Position numbers and translations under genes: made by a program | From: Mesodorylaimus sp. YZB2_4 | Lineage: Eukaryota > Nematoda > Enoplea > Dorylaimida > Dorylaimidae | NCBI GenBank assembly: GCA_030248295.1 | Contig: JASANH010001438.1 | Coordinates: 372,001-436,000, forward strand | DNA length: 64,000 bases | Direction: 5' to 3' | In this document: positions 10,175 to 20,299 of the stretch, in pieces | Numbering within the stretch: the first letter of the stretch is position 1 | Layout of the letters: the number at the start of each line of letters is the position of its first letter | The notes under the pieces: model-generated | What the model was told of the DNA's origin: nothing | The model's database searches: none | The model's input: the letters and a program-made list of their open reading frames with translations, nothing else

Positions 10175-10206
10175 GTATTCTATTTCGCGATTCCGAAATA
10201 GAATAC
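10175..10206. repeat. Hairpin in the 5' leader, 13-bp arms
   Basis: GTATTCTATTTCG and its exact reverse complement are separated by six bases. It lies 11 bp upstream of the minus-strand ATG at 10164, so it should be in the transcribed leader if the TATA-like box is used. Confidence 0.8.
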
Positions 10207-10283
10207 AGCCAAAAGAGCAAAACGACGATGATGCGCGCTACGACGATTGATACAGCGAATATGAAGACGGAGGAAACACGGCT

Positions 10284-10295
10284 CCTTATATACCC
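10284..10295 (-). promoter_or_regulatory. TATA-like box
   Basis: The minus strand reads GGGTATATAAGG, about 120 bp upstream of the ATG at 10164. Spacing would put the transcription start near 10255-10260. No reporter or cap data are available; the sequence match is the only evidence. Confidence 0.45.
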
Positions 10296-11898
10296 TAGTG
10301 GACCCGGCTCATTTGCATGCGGCACAGAAAAATACGAGATCAACAAGCGTAGTCGAGGAACCGTGCAAACAGTGGGGTCAACATGATTGTTCTGCGAAAG
10401 ACTTTGTACCCAAACGTGGCATGATCGGATCAAAAAACCAGCCTGGGTTGAACGGGATTTGGGGCCGCCAAATGTTGAGAAGTCAGTGTATACCTGCCTG
10501 TTGTTCTTACGGCTACAGCGTATTGTCTCATCTGCACTCCTGCGCCGAGAACAATAAGGTGCATCAAGAATAACCTGCTGTCTATCTTTTGCATTTTTTT
10601 GTCAAAATCTACTGGCTTGGTCAAAATCTAGTCCCACGGGCTTGGCCTAGGTGGCAAACGATGGACTCATGTCTTGCTCGAAGTCCAAAACACGCGCTTC
10701 GGCGGGCAGGGAACAGGTTGCCATAGCGAAAGAATCAATGACATGACGAGGCTAGCCAGGCAGAAAAGCCGGCATTCTCAATGAAAGAAAGAAGAAAATT
10801 CATTGGCCGAAGTGAAGACAAAACTTGACACAGAATATGGAGCATGGTCCATACCATCACAACTAGCAGGCACCTCATGACATAACGTTATTTTGACAAG
10901 CATTTTCGACTGGAGAATTCGATCATCACTGAATGAAGGTTTTCTGATCAGTGAAGGCAGCTTTTGCGGCAGCACCTCATGGTCAGCCGCGGGCCAGCAG
11001 GTCGGACCACTTATTTGGGCCCCTCGGTTTTTGGGTGGCGCAAAAGGATGGCGCCGCGAGTCACCCTTTGTGCTGTGCCATTGGATACCGGTATCCATTC
11101 AATGACAGAGCACGTGTGCCTGGGAGAAGATGGACCTATCAGGAGGCCAGTAGCCAACAATCAGCCGTTGCTGGGACCATCTATCACTTGTTAGGGGCCT
11201 GGCCATTCGGTGCTCACATAGGGTCTGGTGGGGGCCATCCTTGAAGGACGTCCACCAAAAAACGCGTTTTTTGACTCCCCTCCCCCATCCACCTTCCGTC
11301 CATTTCGCCCCTAAAAATGGACGCCCACTTCAGCGACACACCCTCCATAGCAAATATTCATTCTAAAAAAGCATTTCTCCCAGCATCGACCAATCCGCCG
11401 AAATGACGGGCGTCGGTCTTCAGTCTGATCCGACTGCTGCATCTGCCGGATTGGCAGCTAAAATTTTTCGCCACGAAGTGCTTTAAAATAATGATGTCGA
11501 ACACCATACAATTGATAAATCATAATTTTTCTCCCAAATTGGTATTGAACCCCGCTTTAGGTGCAGGTCAGTTCTGCTGAGTTTTCGAAGTGGCCAGAAA
11601 CAGTGACAGCGAGAAAACAGGCTCGCAGGAGGGCAGGCTGGTGAGCGTAGTGCCAAAGACGCCACCCCCTTTTATATCTCATTTCTTGAAGCGAATCAGC
11701 CAAATCGAGATTGGGATCCACGCTGAGGGTCGGATCAGTTAATCGTCTCCGGCGTCCCCATGACGGAACGAATAAATGTAACCCTGGCACCAGTGGACAA
11801 TGGCGAGTGCGGGAAGCATCGAACCAGGTTCAACCGAACAAGCTTTTGCAGCTGATCCAGGACCAGACCAGGACTGAACCACAAAATATGATTATTAC
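10296..11898. other. Intergenic DNA, no gene seen
   Basis: Several short open frames exist on both strands but none shows protein-like composition, a splice pattern or a recognisable motif. Confidence 0.5.
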
Positions 11899-12297
11899 AT
11901 CGAAGCCAGCATCGGCCGACCTAGGCCTAACACTTCCGACCCGACCCGACCCGACCCGGGCCCGACCCGACCCGACCCAATCCGACCCGACCCGACCCAA
12001 AGTGCATGATTTTGTTCCGGATTTGGGCGCTTTACCCTTTACCATAATCAATCGAAATATGCTAAAGCGTCATCGCATTGCACTTCTATGAGAAACGAAA
12101 TGTATCAAAACCAACAATTTTTAAATTGCATCGCAAAAAATACGATGTAGTATCTATTTTCTAGTAGCACAGGCCTCGAATGCAGTAGGCGGTTAGTATA
12201 TGGCGGGAATTCAAAATTCAACCGACCCGCCGACCCTCTCCCGGGTCGGGTCGGGTCGGCCGGGTCGGTGGGTCGGCCGATGCTGGCATCGAAGCCT
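11899..12297. repeat. Foldback repeat with CCCGA satellite arms
   Basis: GAAGCCAGCATCGGCCGACC near 11902-11921 returns in inverted form near 12271-12292 (GGTCGGCCGATGCTGG). Just inside each arm are pentanucleotide runs: (CCCGA)n at about 11938-11999 on the left and (GGGTC)n at about 12218-12277 on the right. The middle 220 bp is unique. The whole unit could fold into a long stem. Confidence 0.8.
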
Positions 12298-12641
12298 GTT
12301 TGAACAAAAACGAGACGATCCATGACAGGCTGCACCCCAAGATCACTCGTTGAATCAAGGTACCCAAGTGCCACGACCCAGTCTCCTTTCGTACTCACTA
12401 CAATGCAAGGTTGCACTAATTGGCCTTTTGAGGCACCGCAATCTAGAATCATGGCATTGAATTATCTGCGGCTCTGTTTCCTCGCCGAGGACTACCTGGC
12501 CGTCACGACAAAGACGACCGACAAATAGAAGTAGGTCATATAACGCCCAAGATACTCGGTTTAGTTAGAACGATACTGTGCACTGTTTTGTGAGTTTCAT
12601 CAACCAGTCGGCCTGTAGTTCAAGAAATTTGTTACTGCGCT

Positions 12642-13847
12642 ATGCAAAATACGACGCGCATTACCATCGCACTTTTGCTCTCTGTACTTCTCGTCTCTTA
12701 CTCCTTGTTCACTAGCAACTTTTTGGAGCAGTTCCATCAGAGAGACGATCACCTTTCGGCACAGCTGCTCATCCAGAGAAGGAATCATCCATTTAACTGT
12801 CGGGATATCATAAATGGGAAGTTATCCGAGATTCGAATGGCCGAGCGATGGACTCTAGCTTCTTCATCCACCAGCAGTTACTTCAGCTGCCTTCATCCCC
12901 GTCACCTCAATTCTGCGGCCCCGTCGACTGAATCCAACTTTCCACTAGCTTTTTCCATAATTGCTTACAAGAACCCCGATCAGCTCTATCGTCTGCTCCG
13001 AGTCGTCTACCGCCCATGGAATGCTTACTGCATTCACTTGGATCGCAAGGCTGACCAAGCCATGTTGGACATGCTACTGACCCTAACCACATGCCACGGC
13101 AATATATGGATGAGTGGTGAAAGGTACAACGTGACCTGGGGCGACCCGAGCCTCCTCTATGCCGCCCTCTCCTGCCAATCACTCTTGCTCTCCAAGTCCA
13201 CCACCTGGACTTACCTTCTCAACATCGCCGCTTCGGACTTCCCACTCGTCTCCAACCTCGACATCGTCCGCGGGCTGCAATCACTAAACGGGTCCAGCGA
13301 CGTCCAAGTCACAGACTCATCTTTTGATTCATGGAAATACAAGCACTCATTCGCGAATGCCAATGGCACTGCAGCTGCCGTCGAGCAGTTCAAGCTGACT
13401 CTTCAAATCAATGGCACTTTTCCAACCAAACCACCCCCTCCATTCGGACTGGTCATCAAAAAAGGCAGCTTCTCAGCAGCACTGCATCGCCATTTCGTCC
13501 ACTTTCTTCTCACTGACACAATCGCCAGGACATTTCTGGACTATCTCAGCGATACATTCATTGCCGACGAAGCTTACTGGTCCACGCTTTACAATCGGTA
13601 CTTGGATATGTCGCAAGAGAAGTACAAGGAGGTCGAATTCCGAACCAGATACACACACTGGGGGACTTACCAACCTTCGTGCTCTGGCTACTACGAACAC
13701 GGGCTGTGTGTTTTCGGCGTACGGGACTTGAAATGGCTTTTGAAAAAAGCCCATGGACACTTCTTCGCTCATAAATTTGACGAAACAGTGCAGCCCATAG
13801 CTTTAGAATGCCTCGAGGAATATCTAGCTAATAAAACCTACAGTTGA
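12642..13847 (+). CDS. Core-2/I-branching type N-acetylglucosaminyltransferase (GT14), single exon
   Basis: A single frame of 401 codons. Residues 8-24 are a hydrophobic anchor after a short cytoplasmic tail, the type II layout of Golgi glycosyltransferases. The Branch (GT14) domain runs from about residue 103 (AFSIIAYKNPDQLYRLL) to the end. It includes a YCIHLDRKAD segment, VTWGDPSLL from 164, the NIAASDFPL segment and the C-terminal GLCVFGVRDL block. In this family these transfer GlcNAc (or xylose, in the protein xylosyltransferase branch) to O-glycan cores or proteins; the length and layout fit the small GlcNAc-transferase-like members that are expanded in nematodes. The ATG at 12642 is the first in frame and precedes the anchor. 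No intron is present. The exact acceptor specificity cannot be read from sequence. Confidence 0.85.
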   Translation: MQNTTRITIALLLSVLLVSYSLFTSNFLEQFHQRDDHLSAQLLIQRRNHPFNCRDIINGKLSEIRMAERWTLASSSTSSYFSCLHPRHLNSAAPSTESNFPLAFSIIAYKNPDQLYRLLRVVYRPWNAYCIHLDRKADQAMLDMLLTLTTCHGNIWMSGERYNVTWGDPSLLYAALSCQSLLLSKSTTWTYLLNIAASDFPLVSNLDIVRGLQSLNGSSDVQVTDSSFDSWKYKHSFANANGTAAAVEQFKLTLQINGTFPTKPPPPFGLVIKKGSFSAALHRHFVHFLLTDTIARTFLDYLSDTFIADEAYWSTLYNRYLDMSQEKYKEVEFRTRYTHWGTYQPSCSGYYEHGLCVFGVRDLKWLLKKAHGHFFAHKFDETVQPIALECLEEYLANKTYS

Positions 13848-13937
13848 TGTGCCCCATTCCTACGACCCAGGAATGCAAACACAATAACTTCAAAATTTCA
13901 TAAACTTCCGATCAATAACACATCTCCCAAATTAATT

Positions 13938-16900
13938 TCATTCAAAATGCTCATCAAAATCATACTCTTCATTTGATGTCTTTTTCTTGCTCGATCCGAC
14001 GCTAAACGAAGCCAAGGCCTGGTCCATTGCGTTTGACAGGTTTGTGGCTATTTTCTCTGAAATGCCAAACCGTATTTTGGACAGTTACATCCTCAAGAAA
14101 GAAAAAACAGTTTACCAGTTCGCTTGGCCTTCTTCTTATTCTTTTTCGCTGCCTTCTTCATCATCTTATTCGATTGCCTATTTCCTTCCAACTTCATCAA
14201 AGGCTCATCTTCGATTGGCCGATCCGGGCTAGCAGCTCTGCTTTTCCGGCTTGGCGGATCTGTTTTTACCTGGCACATAAGGCATTCGGTTTGAACTATG
14301 TAGTAGCAAGCAGCCCCAGCTAGGCAAGAAAACCTCACCTTTGTCGAAGTCGAATCACAGTCGATGTCCATCCACTCGTCATCGCCACCTTCATCGTTTT
14401 CCTCACCTTCGCCCCCTTCCATTTCCTGACTTGCGTCCGAAGGCTTGGAGGAAAGAACGATCGAGTCCGTTTCCATCAGTGGATTAGCGGGTAAATCTAA
14501 AGCAGTGTTTATAGTCGCATAGTTTGTCAAGGATTAAGACCAGAGATCAGTCAATCCTAGTCAGGATTGAGCTACTGCAGTACTGTAGATATGGAGATCT
14601 TCAGTAGATATGACAATGCCCTGTAATTCGAATAATCCCATCTCCCTCATCCATGTGAACCAGCACACAATTTCTCAATCTCACACAATTTCTTAAAGCT
14701 TCTATTTAAACTTTCCTATTCCCCATTTAGTCACTGCTCTAAAATTTTACACTGCCAACAGGCTTCGCCCTATGCTGACACTAGATTAGAAGGGAGGTCC
14801 TTTTCGGACTGGTGTTTGATAGCGTTCGTTTGGGATCACTTTTTTTCAAGATCGGGATCAGGATTGTTGAAGTGCTTTTTTTAAACTTTTTATTCGCTTT
14901 AGATAACCTATAGCCTACCCTGAGTAGCCAGCAAATGTATGGAGTCAAAAATTTTTGGTGCAGTATTTATCATTGCATTCAAAATCAGGCAAGCAAAAAA
15001 GCGGAAAATTAGTCACCAATAAGCAAGCAAAACCCCTCCCTTCCTTCCTCTTTACCAGTTCAATCCTCCGCTAAAGTTTCTCCAGCTTACCTTTCTGGAA
15101 CTCTCCCTCCCTTCCCGATCCCTTCCTCTTCCTCACACATCTCCACAACATTCCGACCAGTTTTTATTGGGATCTGGACCCCGAGAGAGGGTTCGAGAAC
15201 CACTTCCCTGATTCTCCACTCGCTCGGCGCCCCTCCACTTGACGGTACACGGTGGATCGCCTAGAGCCAGGTGTGCAACGCTAGCGACAGACTTATTTTA
15301 AATCACCGGCGAAGACCATTTCCCACTCTGAGAACGAGCTTACTAAACTGCCGTCCTCAGGCCAAACAGAACTGCGGCCTCCCGGTAAGGGTTGCTGGCC
15401 CTAAGCAGTGCGGACCAACGCCTTAACCAACTGAGCTACCGCGGCTCCAGACTCCAAAAGAGATTAAAAAGTCATCAGTGACCTGGAGTAAACACTTACC
15501 ATCAATCAAAAGCTTCTGATCGGCATCGATAGCGTCTAAATCAAACTCTTTTCCCATTTCGACCACCAATTCGCTGCTGATATAATCGGCGCCTGTTGAC
15601 CCATCGCTCAACGCGTCTTCAGGCGGTACAGTATAATAACGCAACTTCCCGCTATTCCAATCAGTCAGTAATTTCCTCGCTGCAGCTTTCATGTCAGGAA
15701 CACCGCCTTTTTTCAATTTTCCCATTTTGCGTGCCATCATGCCGAGCAATTCAGTCGTGTCGTTGAATTCAGGAAGATTATACTGAAGCATCAGGGCCGT
15801 TTTCTGGCATCGCCTGACGACGGCTTCGACTGCCGTGATCGGATCCGCTAAACATTCGACTCGAATAGCATTTTTCAATGCCATTTCGACAGGGTCAAAA
15901 GCGCTCGATGCAACCACGACTCCGGGTGAATCTAGCAGCCGAACCTTCTTGTCCAAATGCACTTCTTGAATTGCTCTATAAAAAACAAGCTCTTTCAAAA
16001 TCGATTTTAGCAAAAAACCTTTTCTTGCCTTGTCACACCCGGTGTAGCGCCAACATTACAAGTAACTTTTCGCTTTAAGCTATTCACGATGCTACTTTTG
16101 CCAACATTTGGAAATCCAACAATTCCTACTCGGATCGACGTTTTGATGTCCTTGTTTCTACAGTAGTTACCCAACAAACGCATTAGAATATCAGCTCCAA
16201 TACATTTGCTAGTGGCAACGAAAGCGTGGCCAGCTCGTCCCAAGCTGCGTTGTTGTTCTTGAGTGGACGCCTTGAATGCTACTGTTGGTAGTTGACGTCG
16301 TAAATACTTCAGCCACGCTTCCACGTTGCTTTTTGGTACTAAATCTGCAACATGGACAGCTTGTCATCTCGAGTCCCTACGCATGGCAGTCCAATTGCAA
16401 AATGGGCTCTGCTGATTGTCCATAGGTGGGTGGATATCAACTACGGGCAGTAGTTAGCTAAGATTCGAAACCTGGCGACCGAAATGCACCTAATTTAACG
16501 CTGGGTCGTCATAAGCTTCTCAATTCCCCCCCCCCCCCCCCCAAACCTACACCAGTCTTGACTTACCAATCTTATTCAACAACAGGACTAATCGCTTCCC
16601 AGATGTCAAAACGCTTTCTTCTACGGCTGGACAGCGACTACCGAGTGGATCCCTGGCATCTAACACTTCCAGTACCACATCCGATAATTCCACAACCCGT
16701 TTCACTTCCGAATAAAACGCCTTTAGCGACACCAAAGCAGACTTGTCCGTTTCTTTCGCATTCTCGTCCTTGTTAGTGGCTGCATCGGTCAGTTTTTTCT
16801 GAAAAGATGGCAGCTGTCTCCGCGATCAAACAGGAAAGGCGCAGAGTCAGATAGAAAATAATAATCAGGATAGATCTGATGAAAGAGCAGAGCCAGTTTC

Positions 16901-17410
16901 TCAGAATCAGTTTCCTCACAAACGACAAATAAGTACCATACCGATGCCTCGTGCTGCTTTCCCCTTTTCTCGGCATCTTTGACCAAACTTGCCAAATTTC
17001 GACGCTTTTCAATTTGCTTTTGCCGTTCGGCTTTTTGTTTTTCTCGTTGCTCTTGCGCCTTCAATAATATTTTAAAAACATCCCAAAAAATCATAACGGT
17101 GTTTACTTACCCGCTGTTTCCTCTCCTCTGCTTCCCGAAGAATATCCGCTTTGAAAGGGCATTTATTCGGAATTTGGACGTCCGGTTTTTTCAAAAGGCC
17201 ACCAGATTTCTTCGGTTTCTTTTTTTCCTCCCGATTTAATTTTTTCTTATGCTCACGTACTTTACGTTCGATTTTATAACGACGGCGGCATGAAACACGT
17301 TTACTTTTCTTTTCTGAAAAGGTAGGCCACGGAAAATTCCGACTAAAAGAAACAGAACTGAGCACAAAATAAATAAGCGTTTACTTACTGTGAAGCTTCG
17401 GTGCGCCCAT
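13938..17410 (-). CDS. GNL3L: Nucleostemin/GNL3L-type nucleolar GTPase
   Basis: Nine exons on the minus strand: 17389-17410, 17111-17313, 16942-17058, 16567-16798, 16029-16344, 15500-15975, 14339-14496, 14116-14269, 13938-14056. They join to 598 residues. The start MGAPKLHKKKSKR leads a basic N domain followed by a coiled-coil stretch. The circularly permuted GTPase then shows its diagnostic order: G4 NKID (about 189-192), G1 GFPNVGKSS (268-276), G3 DSPG (312-315). An acidic segment (EEWMDID-like) and a Lys-rich tail finish the protein. The family works in large ribosomal subunit assembly and cell-cycle control in the nucleolus. The fifth intron starts with GC rather than GT, supported by conserved residues on both sides. 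Intron 6 contains a SINE. Human relatives are 549-582 residues, so the length is normal; GNL3L against GNL3 is not fully resolved. Confidence 0.9.
15175..15448 (-). repeat. tRNA-derived SINE, family 2, copy 1
   Basis: Read on the minus strand it begins GCCGCGGTAGCTCAGTTGG, an almost perfect tRNA D-arm/A-box, then TTAAGGCGTTGGTCC. A body with GGCAGTTTAGTAAGC and TTGCACACCTGG follows, and it ends near GAGAATCAGG. The same blocks occur in order at 18598-18865. It lies in intron 6 of the GNL3L-type gene. Confidence 0.8.
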
Positions 17411-17764
17411 TCTTGAATCGTAAAGATTTAGGCTAAATATGGACCGGATCGGCTTTTTAGGAAACTTCAAAATAATCTCCTCGGTTTTGTGTTTCGGCTA
17501 TGCGCCTCACGTATTTTGCACTCGCTAATAGATTCGCCAGTAGTTCTCACTCGTTGATCACACTGCGAAGCAGCGAGCAAGGACTATGGATGGTCAGCTT
17601 TGGATCACTTTATTGAATGAATTAGAGATAGAGGAACTGATAGAATGAGGTCAAGGTCTCGTAACGGGTGTCTGGTGAGATCTCACGGCAACTTGAAGAC
17701 TAGACTGCAGTCGAGTCGAGCTCACTGGTTAACGCCGCCGAATGAGACTGTGCTGTCGGGAGAT

Positions 17765-17945
17765 ACTGTGTATGGCTGTAGAGGCCCGACTGGCAGTCGA
17801 TACTCTGCACAGAGCCGGCAGCTGGGAGCGTCGCCTGTCAGGGTGACGTTTCAGCCATGTACTGTCAGAAGACTTGGTTGGCCGCCCTGGGTGTTTGGCG
17901 TGGAGCAAAAGCTTCACCGGTCGTTCCCTTCAGTAATACGGACCC
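17765..17945 (+). repeat. Interspersed repeat family D, copy 1
   Basis: Shares GTCAGGGTGACGTTTCAGCC and a following GAAGACTTG...CCCTGGGTGTTTGG segment with 46640-46795 and 61285-61410. The copies are diverged but collinear over about 130 bp. Confidence 0.65.
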
Positions 17946-18339
17946 AGTCGTATTACATGGCATAGAATTGCCTGTGTCTTCGTCCCGAAACAGCTGTTCA
18001 AAACCAATGATGATTTTTTTCTGTCCTCACAACATGCGTACCCACAGCCACAACAAAATGGACCAGCGTCGTCACTACATAGTGCAAAAATATACAGTGC
18101 CAATGGTATATTTGTGAATGTTATGGACTCATTTAGTGTATCTACGGACAGCACACGAGGTGCCAAACCCTCAGTAAAAACTGGAGGGGAAGGGGGGAGT
18201 GGGGCTATAAGTAAAGTAAAGGGGAGCGGGGGTGTGAATTGTTATCGAGTATGCTGCATGTTTCGACACAGACGGACCTTAGTATGAGCGAGGCCGTGAA
18301 CAGCTCTCACGGCAGCTCACTTCTGTAAGTCGCCCTCAA

Positions 18340-18535
18340 CTAGGACCACTTCCACGCGAGGGCATCCTGGAGTGGACACCGACTTCCTCGTATGGCGAGT
18401 GGGCTGTGAACCCTGTCGGTGTTCGACAGCCGAGACAGTCTACTTGTTTAGCTTCGTCTCTCCGCCCGGAGCACCTCGATGGTACCAGGCCTGGCGGCGT
18501 GCTAGATGCGAGGGCTTATGGCTCGCAAACACCTT
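18340..18535 (+). repeat. Interspersed repeat family C, copy 1
   Basis: Shares GCATCCTGGAGTGGACACCG, CCTGTCGGTGTTCGACAGCC and GAGCACCTCGATGGTAC with 32780-32955 in the same order. It stands directly before a SINE family 2 copy. Confidence 0.75.
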
Positions 18536-18597
18536 CATCACTGAGAATTAAACCCGGAGCGAGCCTAGCCACTCGCTACCAACTGGCACTTTTGTGG

Positions 18598-18865
18598 GTG
18601 CCGCGGTGGCTCACGTCAGTTGGTTAAGGCGTTGGTCCCCAATAGGTTAGGGCAGCAACCCTGACCGGAAGACCGTTCCGGCTGGGGATGGCAGTTTAGT
18701 AAGCCCGTCGCTGGCCTTGCACACCTGGTTCTGGGCGACTCACCTGGTACCGTCAGGCGGCGGAGGCGGAACGAGAGGAGAATCAGGAAACTGGTTCACG
18801 AACCCCAGTCGGGAAGGTCCCTCTTCGCGCCCAGTATCATCCTGGAGGTGGGCTGGCACAGGATG
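18598..18865 (+). repeat. tRNA-derived SINE, family 2, copy 2
   Basis: Begins GCCGCGGTGGCTCACGTCAG with a four-base insertion in the A-box region compared with copy 1. It then follows it through TTAAGGCGTTGGTCC, GGCAGTTTAGTAAGC, TTGCACACCTGG and GAGAATCAGG. Confidence 0.8.
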
Positions 18866-20299
18866 CCCTCGTGTGGAGGTGACTCCAGTGGAGACACACA
18901 GAGGGGAGCAGCCGTGAGAGCTGCTCACATTACGGGCTCGCTTATCATAATATGACTGCTGGGCGGCTAGGCAAAACGGGTTGGAAGGGTCGTGGGGAAC
19001 TGGGGCGGCACAGGGCCCAACCAACAAAAATTTTTTCAAAAAACTTGCACTTTTGTATCTGATAGCAATAAAAAGAGCAAAACTGAGACCAATCAAAACT
19101 TTGGTGCGCAAGATGTATGCATCTTATGCCATAGGTACCAATATTTCACAAAACGGTTTCTCCCGCGGGGGATAAGTGGGGCTACAGTACATGCATAATT
19201 TGAAAGGGGTCCGCTTAGAGGCTATACAGTGAGGGAGATGGGGACACAAGTTTATTCATTTCCACGAACATACCTGATATAATAGCAAATTTGTTGAAAC
19301 AGCTGCACTAGTGTTCAGTGGCAAGGGGAATCATTATTTTAATGGTTTAAAACGGGGAAATCATTGAAGGGAACTAGACTCGCCGAGGGGTAGAGTAAAA
19401 AAAAACAACTCCTTTGGCCATGAAAGTTCTCCAAAAAATTGATTTCTTCAGCGCGAATACCCTTGGAATTCCCTCAATAGTTTATCACCTTCGATACCCT
19501 CTTCATCAAAAATCATGGCAGGGCAGGGCGTCCATCCCGCCCTGACCTGTACGTATTGCCGCAATGCATGGGCACCCCACGCTACCCCGGCGAAACTATT
19601 TGAGGGGATATTATTAAATTACATGGGTTCTAAGGGGGGACTAATCGTAAGTGTGAGTACTTACGGTGCATGCACTCTAAAGAGAAAGAAGGGTTAGTGA
19701 GTTATGTCCAAGGTAGTCTCACATGAAAGTGGCCATCCTATCTGAAACTGAAAGGCAACATGAATCATGCGTGGCTGCACGTCTTCCACGGTCTTTCAAA
19801 TCTGTTAAAGGCCTCTGGGGAGCAGAATTTTGAGGAGCATAAGCATGCGGCACCCTATTCTAGCAGACTAGTCTTTACCCCGGCTAACAAATAACCCTGC
19901 TGATTGAGCAGCAAAGAAGAACTTTGCAACTGGGAAATCAATGCTGTCTTAACGTAGCTGAACAGCCTTCTTTCACGACACTCTCGGCAAGCGAGCGCAG
20001 GGCGGCGCCACTTGGAAAGATAGCACCACTTTCACTCCTTCGTTCTCTATAAAACAGAACCATAATAGGCAGCAGTTCAGGCAGCGTTCTGTGCGTATCA
20101 TTTCCTTTTCGGGCCATCGGGGCATCGCTTTGACGTGTGTTATACATGATGTAGTGCCAATGCATTTAGAGAACGCTCGTTCTCTTTCGCGTGCCGCGCG
20201 CAAACTGCCTGGCTGCCTCTCCTCACGCGGGTTGGCTTGATAGGGTCAGGTCTTTTACTTCATCCATTTGCGGAGGATAAATCTACTTTTTGGCAGAAA

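Larger units (their letters stand above)
17411..20299. other. Repeat-rich intergenic DNA
   Basis: Holds a family D copy (17765-17945), a family C copy (18340-18535) and a SINE family 2 copy (18598-18865), listed separately. The rest (18870-20299) shows no gene. Confidence 0.6.

Noticed and set aside
9564-10433. A 289-codon minus-strand open frame as one gene
   Set aside because: Only its middle part is protein-like, and that part is bounded by a splice acceptor and donor. The frame also runs through a SINE and a hairpin. The spliced 116-residue model explains it better.
11930-12000. CRISPR-like or telomeric interpretation of the CCCGA tract
   Set aside because: The units are contiguous pentanucleotides without spacers, and the tract is mirrored 220 bp away as part of a foldback structure.
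15420-15448. Possible tRNA gene on the minus strand
   Set aside because: The D-arm/A-box half is tRNA-like but no anticodon arm, T arm or matching acceptor stem follows. The same segment recurs at 18598, so it is the head of a SINE.
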